Shown here: one piece after another, positions 1-7,522 of the stretch
Numbering within the stretch: position 1 is the first letter of the stretch
How the letters are laid out: every line of letters begins with the position of its first letter
Assembly: GCA_963578625.1 (NCBI GenBank)
Contig: CAUZEO010000060.1
Location: forward strand, 1-18,767
Length of the DNA: 18,767 bases
DNA from: CAUZEO01 sp963578625
GTDB lineage: Bacteria > Verrucomicrobiota > Kiritimatiellia > SLOV01
Direction: 5' to 3'
Program-made: the position numbers and the translations under genes
Notes under the pieces: generated by a model
The model's input: only the letters and a program-made list of their open reading frames with translations
What the model was told of the DNA's origin: nothing
The model's database searches: none

Positions 1-465
1 AAGCGGGTGCCCCGTGGTCAAAAGAAACGTGCCGGCGGCGGTCAACAAACGGGCGCAGGATTTGACCACCGCGGCGGGATTGTGTGAAAACGGGAGGGCA
101 TACGTTGAGTGTACCAGGTCGAACGGTCCCTGAATGGCGCCGTTCAACTCATCCATGTCGGCGAGGACAAATTGAACATCCGCCCCTGCTTTTCGAGCGA
201 GTTCCTTTCCATATTCGATTTGTCGGGGGGAGACATCGAGCGCGGTGCACTTCGCACCCATGCCGGCTAAAAAGATGCTGTTTTGCCCGGCGCCGGCCCC
301 AATTTCCAGACACCTCATGCCCTGAAGAGACTGTGGAAGCAGATCCAATTCAGAGTCGCCGGGAAGCAGCGGGCCGTAATGGAAGTCCTTGGTTGAGATT
401 CGCGTTACCTGCTGATAGGTGTCGGCGATAGCATTCCAGTATTCAGCATTCAAGTTGTGCTGCAT
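1..465 (-). CDS. Class I SAM-dependent methyltransferase, N-terminal 155 residues (runs off the left edge)
   Basis: The minus strand is open from an ATG at 465 to the window edge, giving 155 residues with no stop. An SD-like AAGGGA lies six bases upstream of that ATG, which supports the start. Residues 53-63 read LEIGAGAGQNS, the glycine-rich SAM-binding motif I. An acidic end of strand 2 follows (LDVSP, about 76-80), then LADMDEL around 101-107, and a motif-IV-like FDLVHS near 115-120. This is the ordinary Rossmann methyltransferase fold as in ubiE/tehB-type enzymes. The substrate cannot be told: the C-terminal part is missing and this superfamily methylates small molecules, lipids and proteins alike. 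It is transcribed in the same direction as the gspG/gspI genes but sits about 500 bp away, beyond palindromic repeats, so it is probably a separate unit. The plus-strand reading frame across it is a shadow. Confidence 0.85.
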   Translation of the reverse strand, partial: MQHNLNAEYWNAIADTYQQVTRISTKDFHYGPLLPGDSELDLLPQSLQGMRCLEIGAGAGQNSIFLAGMGAKCTALDVSPRQIEYGKELARKAGADVQFVLADMDELNGAIQGPFDLVHSTYALPFSHNPAAVVKSCARLLTAAGTFLLTTGHPL

Positions 466-480
466 TGCTTTCCCTTGCTG

Positions 481-568
481 TGGCACGGTTATCCGACCCG
501 TGTGCGGAACCCGAGCACACTACCATAGCACAGTGGCACGGGTATCCCCCGTGTGCGAAACCCGAGCA
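481..568 (+). repeat. Two tandem copies of a REP-like palindromic repeat
   Basis: Copy one (481-517) and copy two (534-568) share the plan TGGCACGG-n-TATCC...CCCGTGTGCG, then AACCCGAGCA. They differ by a few substitutions and a 2-base length change. Each copy is an imperfect inverted repeat with CACGG(G) on the left and CCCGTG on the right, so each can fold into a small hairpin. They lie just upstream of the methyltransferase start (465), outside any gene. A third diverged copy in opposite orientation lies at 2109-2136. Two copies with unequal lengths and a 16-bp gap are not a CRISPR. The pattern is that of an intergenic palindromic repeat family (REP-like); its function is unknown. Confidence 0.75.
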
Positions 569-984
569 AGAGTTAGCACTTCATTTCTGAAGTACGCAAG
601 TCCTTGTCTGCGGGATGAGGCTCGCCACAATCCATCGGAGCATAGTCCTCCAGCCACTCAAACCTGAAGTAAGTGGACTGCGCAGCACCAATGCCCGCTT
701 TTCTTGGATTACTCGCAATGTTGGGAAGGGGAGTACTCATCCAAATCGAAGGAGGAAACAACAAGGATTAGGCGTTCTTAACTAAGACGTGGGGGTATCG
801 AGTCAGGAGAGCCAGGAACCATAAAGAGATCATATTAATTCCGTCGGTAGTTTTAACCTTCTCGTTTGGAATCTTTACAAGGCGAATGTCAATGGGCTTA
901 AAATACGAGAATGGATCCGGAGAGTGAACTCTCCTGTCATACCGGTCCTGTTCCTGTCCGAATACCCCCCACACACTCTCCGGG
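569..984. other. Gene-poor stretch with no convincing coding region
   Basis: No reading frame here has a credible start, family resemblance or coding-like composition. The part at about 760-910 is visibly more AT-rich than the flanking genes. Two short minus-strand frames exist, at 573-764 and 768-1022. The first has no ribosome-binding site. The second has GGGAGG three bases from its ATG, but it overlaps the in-frame extension of the gspI-like gene and resembles nothing known to me. The stretch may be the decayed remains of further secretion genes that normally follow gspI (gspJ, gspK), but no pseudopilin signature is seen in it. Confidence 0.5.
917..983. repeat. 10-bp perfect inverted repeat directly behind the gspI-like frame
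   Basis: CCGGAGAGTG at 917-926 is the exact reverse complement of CACTCTCCGG at 974-983, with 47 bases between. The left arm can also fold alone, since GGAGAG-TGAA-CTCTCC (919-934) is a perfect 6-bp stem with a 4-base loop. On the minus strand the structure begins one base after the TAG at 985-987 that ends the extended gspI-like frame. That is where a transcript-end hairpin would sit. There is no clean U-tract (only a short TTTT about 15 bases further on), so a classical intrinsic terminator is not shown. Confidence 0.35.
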
Positions 985-1146
985 CTAGGTATGACTGTGA
1001 TACAATTCCGGCAGCCCGTCATGCGCCTCCCATTGGAACAACTCTACCATCAGACCATCGCTCGATAAAATCGACGGCGCAACGGGGCAATCTATGTATT
1101 GCGGGATGAATTTTCGTGGGACGGCGAACGAATACACCGTGACAGG
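985..1146 (-). pseudogene. In-frame extension of the gspI-like gene beyond its TAA stop
   Basis: After the TAA at 1147-1149 the same frame stays open for 53 codons to a TAG at 985-987. Its base composition by codon position is coding-like: my hand count gives about 57 % GC at position 1, 40 % at position 2 and 62 % at position 3. The translation (beginning PVTVYSFAVPRKF, ending ELYHSHT) reads as a plausible continuation of the beta-rich pseudopilin tail. A GTG inside it could be a start, but its GGAG lies 12 bases away, which is long. The stretch could be the 3' part of a gspI gene cut by a nonsense mutation or sequencing error, or a chance open frame. An open run of this length is not rare by chance, so the call is tentative. 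Confidence 0.35.
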
Positions 1147-1545
1147 TTACTCCGACGGCGTTGTTCGGTTTCGAAACGAAACCGTATAACTTCTGGAGGT
1201 CCCGCCTTTCCGTGGCCGAATGGACCACATTGTCCAGAAGGTTTCCTGCTCGTTGTTGGCGGTTACTTTTTTCTCGTGCGCCGACTGCCAACCGCCGGAT
1301 AATCCACCGTCCACACTGCCATCTTCCTTGTCGTGCAAATAGGTTCTACAGGCCAGGGTCTGCAGGTGCAGCGCCGCATCACGTAGGTCGGCCGCGGTTT
1401 GTTCGCTATGAATAACCTGGACCGCGGCGCCGGCGGTTACGCCTATGGCCATAGTGACAATCAGCAGCGCAATCAGGACTTCGAGAAAGGTGAAGCCCCG
1501 GGCGCTTTTTTCACTGATCGGAAGTGGAAAGGTCTGCTGCGTCAT
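1147..1545 (-). CDS. Type II secretion minor pseudopilin, GspI-like
   Basis: The product is 131 residues from ATG 1545 (MTQQTF...). A short basic leader ends SARG, followed by FTFLEVLIAL and a hydrophobic helix. This is the class III prepilin signal, cleaved after Gly by the prepilin peptidase, with Glu at mature position 5. The F-T-x-L-E-V-L-x-A-L pattern is that of GspI/PulI rather than GspG or GspH. GspI is a tip component of the type II secretion pseudopilus in the inner membrane and periplasm. The gene overlaps the end of gspG by 35 bp, so the two are probably translationally coupled. The TAA at 1147 may be premature, because the frame remains open and coding-like to 985. A longer start at 1767 is possible by frame but lies wholly inside gspG and lacks sense. 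Confidence 0.72.
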   Translation of the reverse strand: MTQQTFPLPISEKSARGFTFLEVLIALLIVTMAIGVTAGAAVQVIHSEQTAADLRDAALHLQTLACRTYLHDKEDGSVDGGLSGGWQSAHEKKVTANNEQETFWTMWSIRPRKGGTSRSYTVSFRNRTTPSE

Positions 1546-2002
1546 CAATGCCCCCGGGTTCTCCGTCTTTGCCGTAGGAGATGATTTCGAAGGATTCACC
1601 GGCACGGCCGGGAACGAGGTACACGAATTTATTACCCCAGGGATCGAGGGGAACGGACTGTGAATCCAAGTACCCGTCCTTGGTATAACTGCGAGGGATC
1701 GGTTCGATAACTGGTTTTTCGACGAGTGCGCCGAGACCCTGCGCCGCGGTCGGGTTCTGGCCGGCATCCATCTTGTAAATATGAACCGCGTTTTTCAGAA
1801 TCTTCAGTTGATTCTGGGCCGCGATCACCCGTGCCTTGTCCGGTTCATTCACCAGGGATAGCCCTACCACGGCTGCCAGGATGGCAAGTATGCTGACCAC
1901 AACCAGGATTTCGATCAGCGTGAGACCGGCCTGCGGCGGGAGGCGTTGAACAAGATTGGGGCTGGCAGGTTCCTGGCTCATCTTCGAGATACAGTACATC
2001 AT
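1511..2002 (-). CDS. gspG: Type II secretion major pseudopilin GspG
   Basis: The product is 163 residues. A leader ending PPQAG is followed by LTLIEILVVVSILAILAAVV, the N-methylation/pseudopilin segment. Residue +1 is Leu instead of the usual Phe, and the Glu at +5 is kept. The C-terminal part has the GspG hallmarks: the LKNAVHIYKMDAGQNPTAAQGLGALV region, which matches the common Y-x-x-D-x-G-x-Y-P-T-x-x-Q-G-L-x-A-L pattern with Asn for Tyr, then DPWGNKFVYLVPG, and a late SYGKDGEPGG that corresponds to the calcium-binding loop. GspG polymerises into the periplasmic piston of the type II system. The start is unsure: ATG 2002, 1999 and 1981 are in frame and none has a good Shine-Dalgarno. It lies 136 bp behind smc on the same strand. 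None of the other type II genes (D, E, F) is in the window. Confidence 0.88.
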   Translation of the reverse strand: MMYCISKMSQEPASPNLVQRLPPQAGLTLIEILVVVSILAILAAVVGLSLVNEPDKARVIAAQNQLKILKNAVHIYKMDAGQNPTAAQGLGALVEKPVIEPIPRSYTKDGYLDSQSVPLDPWGNKFVYLVPGRAGESFEIISYGKDGEPGGIDDAADLSTSDQ

Positions 2003-2008
2003 GGCCGC

Positions 2009-2024
2009 GAAGATGTTAATCTTC
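2009..2024 (-). promoter_or_regulatory. Small hairpin just ahead of the gspG start
   Basis: GAAGAT-GTTA-ATCTTC is a perfect 6-bp stem with a 4-base loop, ending seven bases before the ATG at 2002. On the minus strand a purine-rich AGAAGAAG overlaps its 5' arm and lies too far from the start to work as an SD unless the hairpin brings it nearer. It could affect translation initiation of gspG or be chance. Confidence 0.3.
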
Positions 2025-2041
2025 TTCTAATACCGGCACAC

Positions 2042-2136
2042 GTGGCACGGGCTGGAAGCGTCGTTCCACGGCGGTTTTTTCGTGGCTTGGGCTCCGGTTG
2101 GGCACCGCTGCACGGGTCGGATACCCGCGCCACGGA
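2042..2136 (-). repeat. REP-like palindromic repeats between smc and gspG
   Basis: On the minus strand, 2136-2109 matches the 481-517 repeat at about 22 of 24 aligned bases, including an identical TATCCGACCCGTG. A second element lies at 2042-2071. It begins GTGGCACGGGC, like the first family, but continues into TGGAAGCGTCGTTCCA, an inverted repeat of TGGAA/TTCCA. The copies lie directly after the smc stop (2139), a typical place for REP-type hairpins that stabilise 3' ends or end transcription. The copies near 481 and here are in opposite orientations and bracket the gspG/gspI segment. Confidence 0.7.
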
Positions 2137-2138
2137 CA

Positions 2139-5100
2139 CTAGGATTCGACGGGGGAAGATTCTGTGTTCGCCACCACTTTTCCCGGGATCCCGCCGTCGT
2201 TCTCGAAGTCTGAAAATTTTACCGATACGATCGTGGAAACCCCGCGCTCCTGCATGGTGACGCCATAGAGGATGTCCGACGCCGCGATCGTTTTTTGATT
2301 GTGTGTAATCACGATAAACTGGGATCTCTCCAGGAATCCCTTGACCGTCTGCACAAACCGGCCGATGTTCGCCTCATCGAGCGGCGCATCCAGCTCATCC
2401 AGCAAGCAGAACGCACTGGGTTTTTCGAGGTAGAGGGCAAAGAGTAGCGCGACTGCCGTCATGGTTCGCTCGCCACCGGACAGCAAGCTTACGGTCTGAA
2501 GTTTTTTGCCCGGCGGCCGCGCGATGATCTCGATACCCGATTCGAGCACGTCTTCCTCATCCACCAGGACCAGTTTTGCCGTCCCGCCCCCGAAAAGCTT
2601 TTTGAACATTTCCTGAAAGTTTTCGTTCACCTGGTTAAAAGTCGAGGAGAACATCTCGGTCGTTGTCTTGTTAATGTGGCGAATCATGTCCATGAGTTGC
2701 TGCTTGGCGTTGACAAGATCCTCCTGCTGCGTGGTGAGAAACGCGTACCGCTCCTCCAACTCGCGATGCTCCTCGATGGCAACCAGATTTACGGGACCCA
2801 TGGCGTCAATCTTGGTTCTGAGTTCACCGATTATCGTCTCGAGGGTTTCGGGGTCGGGTCGTGTTTCGCTTTCCCACTCGGGCTCCGCCTCCTCCATCAC
2901 CTGCTCGACGCTGATATCGTAGTCGCTGCCGATTCGTTCGATCTGGTTTTGCCGTCGCATGCGCTGTTCGGCCAGATCAACATCCAGCTCATTGCGCTGA
3001 TTCATCAGCGCTTCCAGCAGGCTTCGCTTCTCCCGGAGTTCGGCGTCGGTCTTCTCAATTGCGGCGATCTTTTCGGATCGCGCCTGGCGAATGGTTTCCA
3101 GTTTTTTCTCGAAGTCCCGGGACTGTTCGTCAAGCGGGGCCAGGTTGGCCTGGGCTTCCTCCGCGGACCGGTTGAGTGCGTCGATGCGCGCCTGGTACGA
3201 ATCAAGACCGGCACGACGTTCCCGGACCAGGGATTCCAGCTCGTGAATTCTCGCGGTTTGTGTTTCGCATTGGCTCTCAAGGTGCTCAACCCGCTGCCTG
3301 CATTCGGCAAACCGAACCCGATGTTCGGTGACGTGGTTGTAGAGTTCTCCTCGCTCCTGTTCGAGGGAGCGCAATCCCTGCGTCTTTTCCGCGATCGTAC
3401 CGCGCGTTTCTTCCTGCAGCACCCTGAGCTTCTTCAACGACTGCAGGATCTCGGTCCTGCGCTGCTCGGTGCTACTGTCCTGTTCGTTGAGAGCCTCAAG
3501 TTCGAACGTCACGGTGTCGAGGCGCTCAAGTGCCTGTTTCGCCTCCGCTTTGACAACTTGATTTTCTCCTTCGCAGATCGCAACGTCTCTCCGGGCTGCC
3601 TCCAGTTCGCTGCGGGCGGCCGCGATCTTCTCTTTAGATACCTCGATTTTTGACTCGATCGCTTTCAACTCAGACTCGGTCCGGGAAATGGTTTCTGAAA
3701 GTTCGGCTTGTTCCTGCTGCCACGTATCAAGATTCTGCCGGATGCCCAGCGGATTCGAATCCTGATCTTCACGCATCAAGTATTCCACTGAACCATCGCC
3801 CCGTCTGAGAACCCCGTCGCGAGTCACGAAGGTCGCGCCGACATCGACGGTTTCGGGAATCTGTTCAGAGGTCTCAACTACGTACACATTCTCGAGAAGC
3901 CGCTCCACCAGGGGACGGGTCGCCGGTGTGCAGTCAACATAGTCCAGAAGAAGTTTTCGGCCTTTTCCGGCAGGGGTCTGGCCGTCCCGCTTCGAAACCG
4001 TTCGCAGGGGCAGAAGCCGGACCGAACCGTGCCGTGCACCGCTGATCTCCCGGACCAGAGCGAGCGCCGCTGTTTCGTCCGTTACGACCACGGCGTCCAA
4101 CCAGGCGCGGAGCACTGCTTCGAGAGCGAGTTCAAATGACTTTGATGCGCGTATGTGTTCCGCGAGCGAGCCCATGATCTGGTCACTCCCCGCGGGCAGG
4201 GCGGACTTTCCATCCAGCAGGTACCGGGCGCCTCGCGGGAACCCGTAGCCGCTTGCCGCGCTTTCTTCCAGCAAATCAATACGTGCCTGTTTGGCTGCGG
4301 AGTCGGACCGCAAGTCGGCAATGCCCTGGCGAATCCTTGCAAATTCTTCGTCGACTTGCCGCAGCTCTTCTTCCGTAGAGGCAAGCGCCTCCACCTTCGC
4401 GGTCGACAGCGCCATCAGCTCGTTATGACGTTCGGTCATGGTCGACTGGCGCCGGCCAAATTGTTCCGCAGCTCTCTTTAACTCCGCCTGTTCGGCGCTC
4501 AGGCGCTCCCTCCGAACGACGGTGGTGCGTTCCGCTGCCTCGAGATCAGTCAATTCATTTTGAAGTTTTGCGCCGCGGCTTTCCGATTCCACCATCTCGG
4601 TGCGCAGGATGTGAACGTTCTGGCCCGTCTGCTCGACTTCCGTTTCGAGGTGCTTAAGATGTTCGCCGGTTTTGCTGAACTTTTCCTGGGCGGCGTCGCG
4701 GTCCTTCCCCGCGGATTCGGCACTCTGCTTAAATTCCGTAAGGCGCTTTTGATGTTCTTCGCACCGGACGGAAGCCTCGTCGGCGTCTTTCGTATCCCGC
4801 TCGGACAAGGTTTGGATTTCCCGAACTCGATCCACATTAACTCGAATCAATTCGCGGCACCGTTCCAACTCGCTGCGGGCACGCGACACGGCATCCATCA
4901 CGTCCCCGATTTCACGTTCTTTCGCCGCAACTTCTTCCCGTGCATCCGTCGTTGTTTTGTCCAGGAGGGCCGTCTCTTCCCGTACCGCTTCATCCCGTTC
5001 CTGCACCGACGAAAGCTTGTTCTCCGCATCTTTGATTTCCGACTCAAGCTCTCGGAGGCGCTCTCGCGTGTGGAAAATGTCAAAGCCGCGGAGGTTGTCG

Positions 5101-5756
5101 CGCATGGACGTATACCGGCGCGCCTTTCCGGCCTGGCGCTGGAGCGAAATAATCTGCCGGCGGACCTCCCTGATGATGTCATCGAGTCGAATGAGGTTTG
5201 CCTCGGTGTGGTCGAGCTTCCTGAGGGCTTCCTTTTTGTCCGCCTTGTACTTTGTGATCCCGCTGGCTTCTTCGAACACCGCGCGCCGATCGTCGGGACG
5301 AGAGCTCAAAATCTGGTCGATCTTGCCCTGCTCCATGATCGAGTAACTTGTGGTGCCGATGCCGGTGTCCATAAACAGACGCTGGATGTCCTTGAGCCGG
5401 CAAGGAGCCCGGTTCACAAAATATTGCCCTTCTCCGGAGCGAAGCACCCGGCGAGTCACGGTGACTTCGTTATATTCGGTCCCGAGCGATTTTTCGCATT
5501 CCGCCAGAGTCAGACTCACCTCGGCCATTCCCATCGGCTTCTTGAGATCGGTTCCGCTAAAGATTACGTCCTGCATCTTGCTGCCGCGCAGAGCTTTAGC
5601 GCTTTGTTCCCCCAGCACCCACCGCACGGCGTCCGCAATATTGCTCTTTCCACAACCGTTGGGACCCACGATGGAGGTCATGCCCTGTTCGAATTCCAGT
5701 TTCGTCTTGCCCACGAAACTCTTGAATCCAATCATTTCAATGGATTTTAGATACAT
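2139..5756 (-). CDS. smc: Chromosome segregation/condensation ATPase SMC
   Basis: The 1205-residue length is usual for bacterial SMC. The N-terminal head has MYLKSIEMIGFKSF, then Walker A GPNGCGKS at 31-38 and LRGSKMQDVIFSG at about 56-68. A first long coiled coil follows. The hinge is at roughly 500-670, where the heptad pattern breaks, with LEAVLRAWLDAVVVTD. A second coiled coil leads into the C-terminal head with the ABC signature LLSGGER (about 1091), Walker B CLLDELDAPLDEAN (about 1117-1130) and the switch histidine in ITHNQ. SMC homodimers with ScpA/ScpB compact and segregate the chromosome. I chose ATG 5756 because the conserved family N-terminus starts there and purine-rich AGAGACAGG abuts it. 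The frame is open 36 codons further upstream, but that piece is hydrophobic and not SMC-like. The long plus-strand frames over this gene (4560-5750, 2676-3653) are shadows. No scpA or scpB is nearby. Confidence 0.97.
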   Translation of the reverse strand: MYLKSIEMIGFKSFVGKTKLEFEQGMTSIVGPNGCGKSNIADAVRWVLGEQSAKALRGSKMQDVIFSGTDLKKPMGMAEVSLTLAECEKSLGTEYNEVTVTRRVLRSGEGQYFVNRAPCRLKDIQRLFMDTGIGTTSYSIMEQGKIDQILSSRPDDRRAVFEEASGITKYKADKKEALRKLDHTEANLIRLDDIIREVRRQIISLQRQAGKARRYTSMRDNLRGFDIFHTRERLRELESEIKDAENKLSSVQERDEAVREETALLDKTTTDAREEVAAKEREIGDVMDAVSRARSELERCRELIRVNVDRVREIQTLSERDTKDADEASVRCEEHQKRLTEFKQSAESAGKDRDAAQEKFSKTGEHLKHLETEVEQTGQNVHILRTEMVESESRGAKLQNELTDLEAAERTTVVRRERLSAEQAELKRAAEQFGRRQSTMTERHNELMALSTAKVEALASTEEELRQVDEEFARIRQGIADLRSDSAAKQARIDLLEESAASGYGFPRGARYLLDGKSALPAGSDQIMGSLAEHIRASKSFELALEAVLRAWLDAVVVTDETAALALVREISGARHGSVRLLPLRTVSKRDGQTPAGKGRKLLLDYVDCTPATRPLVERLLENVYVVETSEQIPETVDVGATFVTRDGVLRRGDGSVEYLMREDQDSNPLGIRQNLDTWQQEQAELSETISRTESELKAIESKIEVSKEKIAAARSELEAARRDVAICEGENQVVKAEAKQALERLDTVTFELEALNEQDSSTEQRRTEILQSLKKLRVLQEETRGTIAEKTQGLRSLEQERGELYNHVTEHRVRFAECRQRVEHLESQCETQTARIHELESLVRERRAGLDSYQARIDALNRSAEEAQANLAPLDEQSRDFEKKLETIRQARSEKIAAIEKTDAELREKRSLLEALMNQRNELDVDLAEQRMRRQNQIERIGSDYDISVEQVMEEAEPEWESETRPDPETLETIIGELRTKIDAMGPVNLVAIEEHRELEERYAFLTTQQEDLVNAKQQLMDMIRHINKTTTEMFSSTFNQVNENFQEMFKKLFGGGTAKLVLVDEEDVLESGIEIIARPPGKKLQTVSLLSGGERTMTAVALLFALYLEKPSAFCLLDELDAPLDEANIGRFVQTVKGFLERSQFIVITHNQKTIAASDILYGVTMQERGVSTIVSVKFSDFENDGGIPGKVVANTESSPVES

Positions 5757-5917
5757 CCTGTCTCTTTTTATCCTAACGTAGTGAGACTTTACATAAAGGG
5801 TCGCCAATGAAATACAAACTAAGAACAATACAATATCATGTATGCCCCGCGGCGACAACCACAATATCTTGACTTTTGATTGGATTTTCTACCCATAATC
5901 ATGGAAGGTCTTTGCGC
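5757..5917. promoter_or_regulatory. AT-rich divergent spacer between smc and the glycan genes
   Basis: These 161 bases separate divergent genes and are clearly more AT-rich than their flanks, so both promoters should lie here. On the plus strand TTGACT (5869-5874) and CATAAT (5894-5899) look like -35/-10 boxes, but the 19-bp spacing is long and the start site would fall within the GGAAGG ribosome-binding site at 5903-5908. On the minus strand no clean pair stands out; TAGGAT, 13 bases ahead of the smc ATG, is one -10 candidate. Exact promoters are not settled. Confidence 0.4.
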
Positions 5918-7516
5918 ATGCCGCAACCGTGGATTCGCACCTTTTTCCTGCTGGCCCTTTTCGCCTGGGTTACCCTCGGCACAGTAAACGTCTACTGGGC
6001 CAATCTGAACCAGGACGAGGGGTGGTATCTTTACGCGGCCCTCAGTTGCTCTGACGGCCTGCTGCCGTATCGCGATTTCGCCTTCACGCAGGGGCCGGTG
6101 ATGCCCTTTTTCTATGCCTTGGCAGGTCCATGGCTGGAGCATGCCGGTGTCGAGGCCGGGCGCTGGTTCACCCTCATTCTGGCCGGCTGCATCCTCTTTT
6201 TTACCGCCCGCCTTGCTTCAAAATCAGCCGGATCAGGCCCGGGTTGTGCAGAGGCCGGTCTGCTGGCTTTGATCCTGTTGGCAGTGAACGTGTATCAGAG
6301 CCAGTTTACGACTATCGTAAAGACCTATTCGCTGTGCGGGTTGCTCCTCGTGTCCGGCCTGCTTGCCGCCAACCGCGCGGCAGGCGGTCACCGGCCCTGG
6401 GTGGGGCTGCTGGGAGGAATCCTGCTCGGGCTGGCCGCTGCGACCCGTCTTTCGGTTCTGTTCGCCATTCCCGTGACAGTTTTCTTTCTCCTGATCCGGC
6501 CCTCCATTCGCCCGACCCGCGCATGGTTATATGTAGCGATCGGCGCGGCGGTCGCCTTCGGTGCCGCGATGCTTCCGTTTCTGGGCATGGCCCCCGAGGG
6601 CCTTTGGTTCGGCCTCGTCGAATATCATACGCAGCGGGACGCTGGTTCGCTGGCGGCCTCCGCGGTCTACAAGGCCGGATTCCTGTCACGAGTCGTGAGT
6701 GCGTATGCGGTTGCCTGCGCGCTGCTCGCGGTCCTGGTTTGTGGAGTGTTCTTCCTTCGAGGGCGGCGCGAGGATTCGGAGCGCCGGGAACAAACATTCC
6801 AGCCGCTCCTCTGGTGGGTCACCGGAGTGATCACGTTGATCCACATCTCCGCGCCGTACCCATACGACGACTACCAGGCGCTGGTATATCCCGTCTTCTG
6901 CGCCGCGCTCGGAGCGGGGACGATCTCGCTTCTCCGCGGCATCAGTGCCAGGGCCGGATTCGATCCGGCTAGGATGTTCGGTGCGGTTTGTGTCTGCGTG
7001 TTCTTCTGTTGCGGTCTCGCCGCTGCCTCTTCACCGATCAACCAGGAGTGGGTGTTGCGGGAACGGGACCGGATCTGGTGGCGATTGAAAGAGCGTTCCC
7101 CGATGGCCGACCTGAAAGCAGCGGCTGCTTTTGTCCGTGAACGCACGGAACCGTCGGATCTGGTACTGACCCAGGACCTGTATCTCGCCGTTCAAGCCGG
7201 CCGGCGAGTTCCCCCGGGTCTTGAAATGGGTCCTTTTTCCTATTTCCCAGCCCTCACCGCGGACGAGGCCGCGCAGCGCCGCGTGCTGAACCGGGAACTT
7301 CTCGAAGATCTCCTGCGAACTTCCCCTGCAAAGTTCGCGGCCATCAGCGGATACGGTCTTGCAATCGAGTCTCCGAAAGTTGCGGAAGTTGATCCCGCGG
7401 AGCGCGAGCGGTTCATCAACCTGCTCCGTGAACGCTATTCCAGAGTAAAACGAATCCCCGGATTCGGGCAGGCGAACACGACGCTCGATTTCTACTCACT
7501 TAATGAGCCACCGTGA
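5918..7516 (+). CDS. GT-C membrane glycosyltransferase (GT39/ArnT/PMT-like)
   Basis: The product is 532 residues from ATG 5918, which has GGAAGG nine bases upstream. A TTG 42 bases earlier is a worse start. The first membrane helix (about 6-28) is followed by NQDEGWYLYAA, with Asp33-Glu34 in the first outer loop where GT-C enzymes keep their catalytic acidic pair. LLPYRDFAFTQGPV (about 48-61) is typical of the GT39-like group in bacterial surface-glycan clusters. Around ten hydrophobic segments follow to about residue 370, then a soluble C-terminal part. Such enzymes move a sugar from a polyprenyl-phosphate donor to an acceptor on the outer face of the inner membrane. The next gene, six bases away, encodes the kind of enzyme that makes such donors. 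Donor and acceptor are unknown. Confidence 0.8.
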   Translation: MPQPWIRTFFLLALFAWVTLGTVNVYWANLNQDEGWYLYAALSCSDGLLPYRDFAFTQGPVMPFFYALAGPWLEHAGVEAGRWFTLILAGCILFFTARLASKSAGSGPGCAEAGLLALILLAVNVYQSQFTTIVKTYSLCGLLLVSGLLAANRAAGGHRPWVGLLGGILLGLAAATRLSVLFAIPVTVFFLLIRPSIRPTRAWLYVAIGAAVAFGAAMLPFLGMAPEGLWFGLVEYHTQRDAGSLAASAVYKAGFLSRVVSAYAVACALLAVLVCGVFFLRGRREDSERREQTFQPLLWWVTGVITLIHISAPYPYDDYQALVYPVFCAALGAGTISLLRGISARAGFDPARMFGAVCVCVFFCCGLAAASSPINQEWVLRERDRIWWRLKERSPMADLKAAAAFVRERTEPSDLVLTQDLYLAVQAGRRVPPGLEMGPFSYFPALTADEAAQRRVLNRELLEDLLRTSPAKFAAISGYGLAIESPKVAEVDPAERERFINLLRERYSRVKRIPGFGQANTTLDFYSLNEPP

Positions 7517-7522
7517 ATCCAT

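Noticed and set aside
481..568. A minimal CRISPR array
   Set aside because: Only two copies of unequal length with internal palindromes, a 16-bp gap, a dispersed third copy and no cas genes.
573..764. 63-codon minus-strand ORF beside the palindromic repeats
   Set aside because: TTG start without a ribosome-binding site, in a gene-poor stretch; no recognisable domain.
768..1022. 84-codon minus-strand ORF with GGGAGG near its ATG
   Set aside because: The SD spacing is too short (3 bases), it overlaps the coding-like gspI extension and the 917-983 inverted repeat, and it resembles no known protein.
2676..5750. Long plus-strand open frames of 325 and 396 codons across smc
   Set aside because: They are complementary-strand shadows of a well-supported SMC gene with all its motifs; the translations have no recognisable domains.
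5757..5864. Thirty-six extra N-terminal codons of smc, including a hydrophobic stretch
   Set aside because: The conserved SMC N-terminus (MYLKSIEMIGFKSF) begins at 5756, and the upstream piece lies in the AT-rich promoter spacer and has no family counterpart.
6130..6972. 280-codon plus-strand frame inside the GT-C gene
   Set aside because: It is the +1 shadow of a gene with clear GT-C motifs and membrane helices; its Arg/Gly/Pro-rich translation is typical of an off-frame product.
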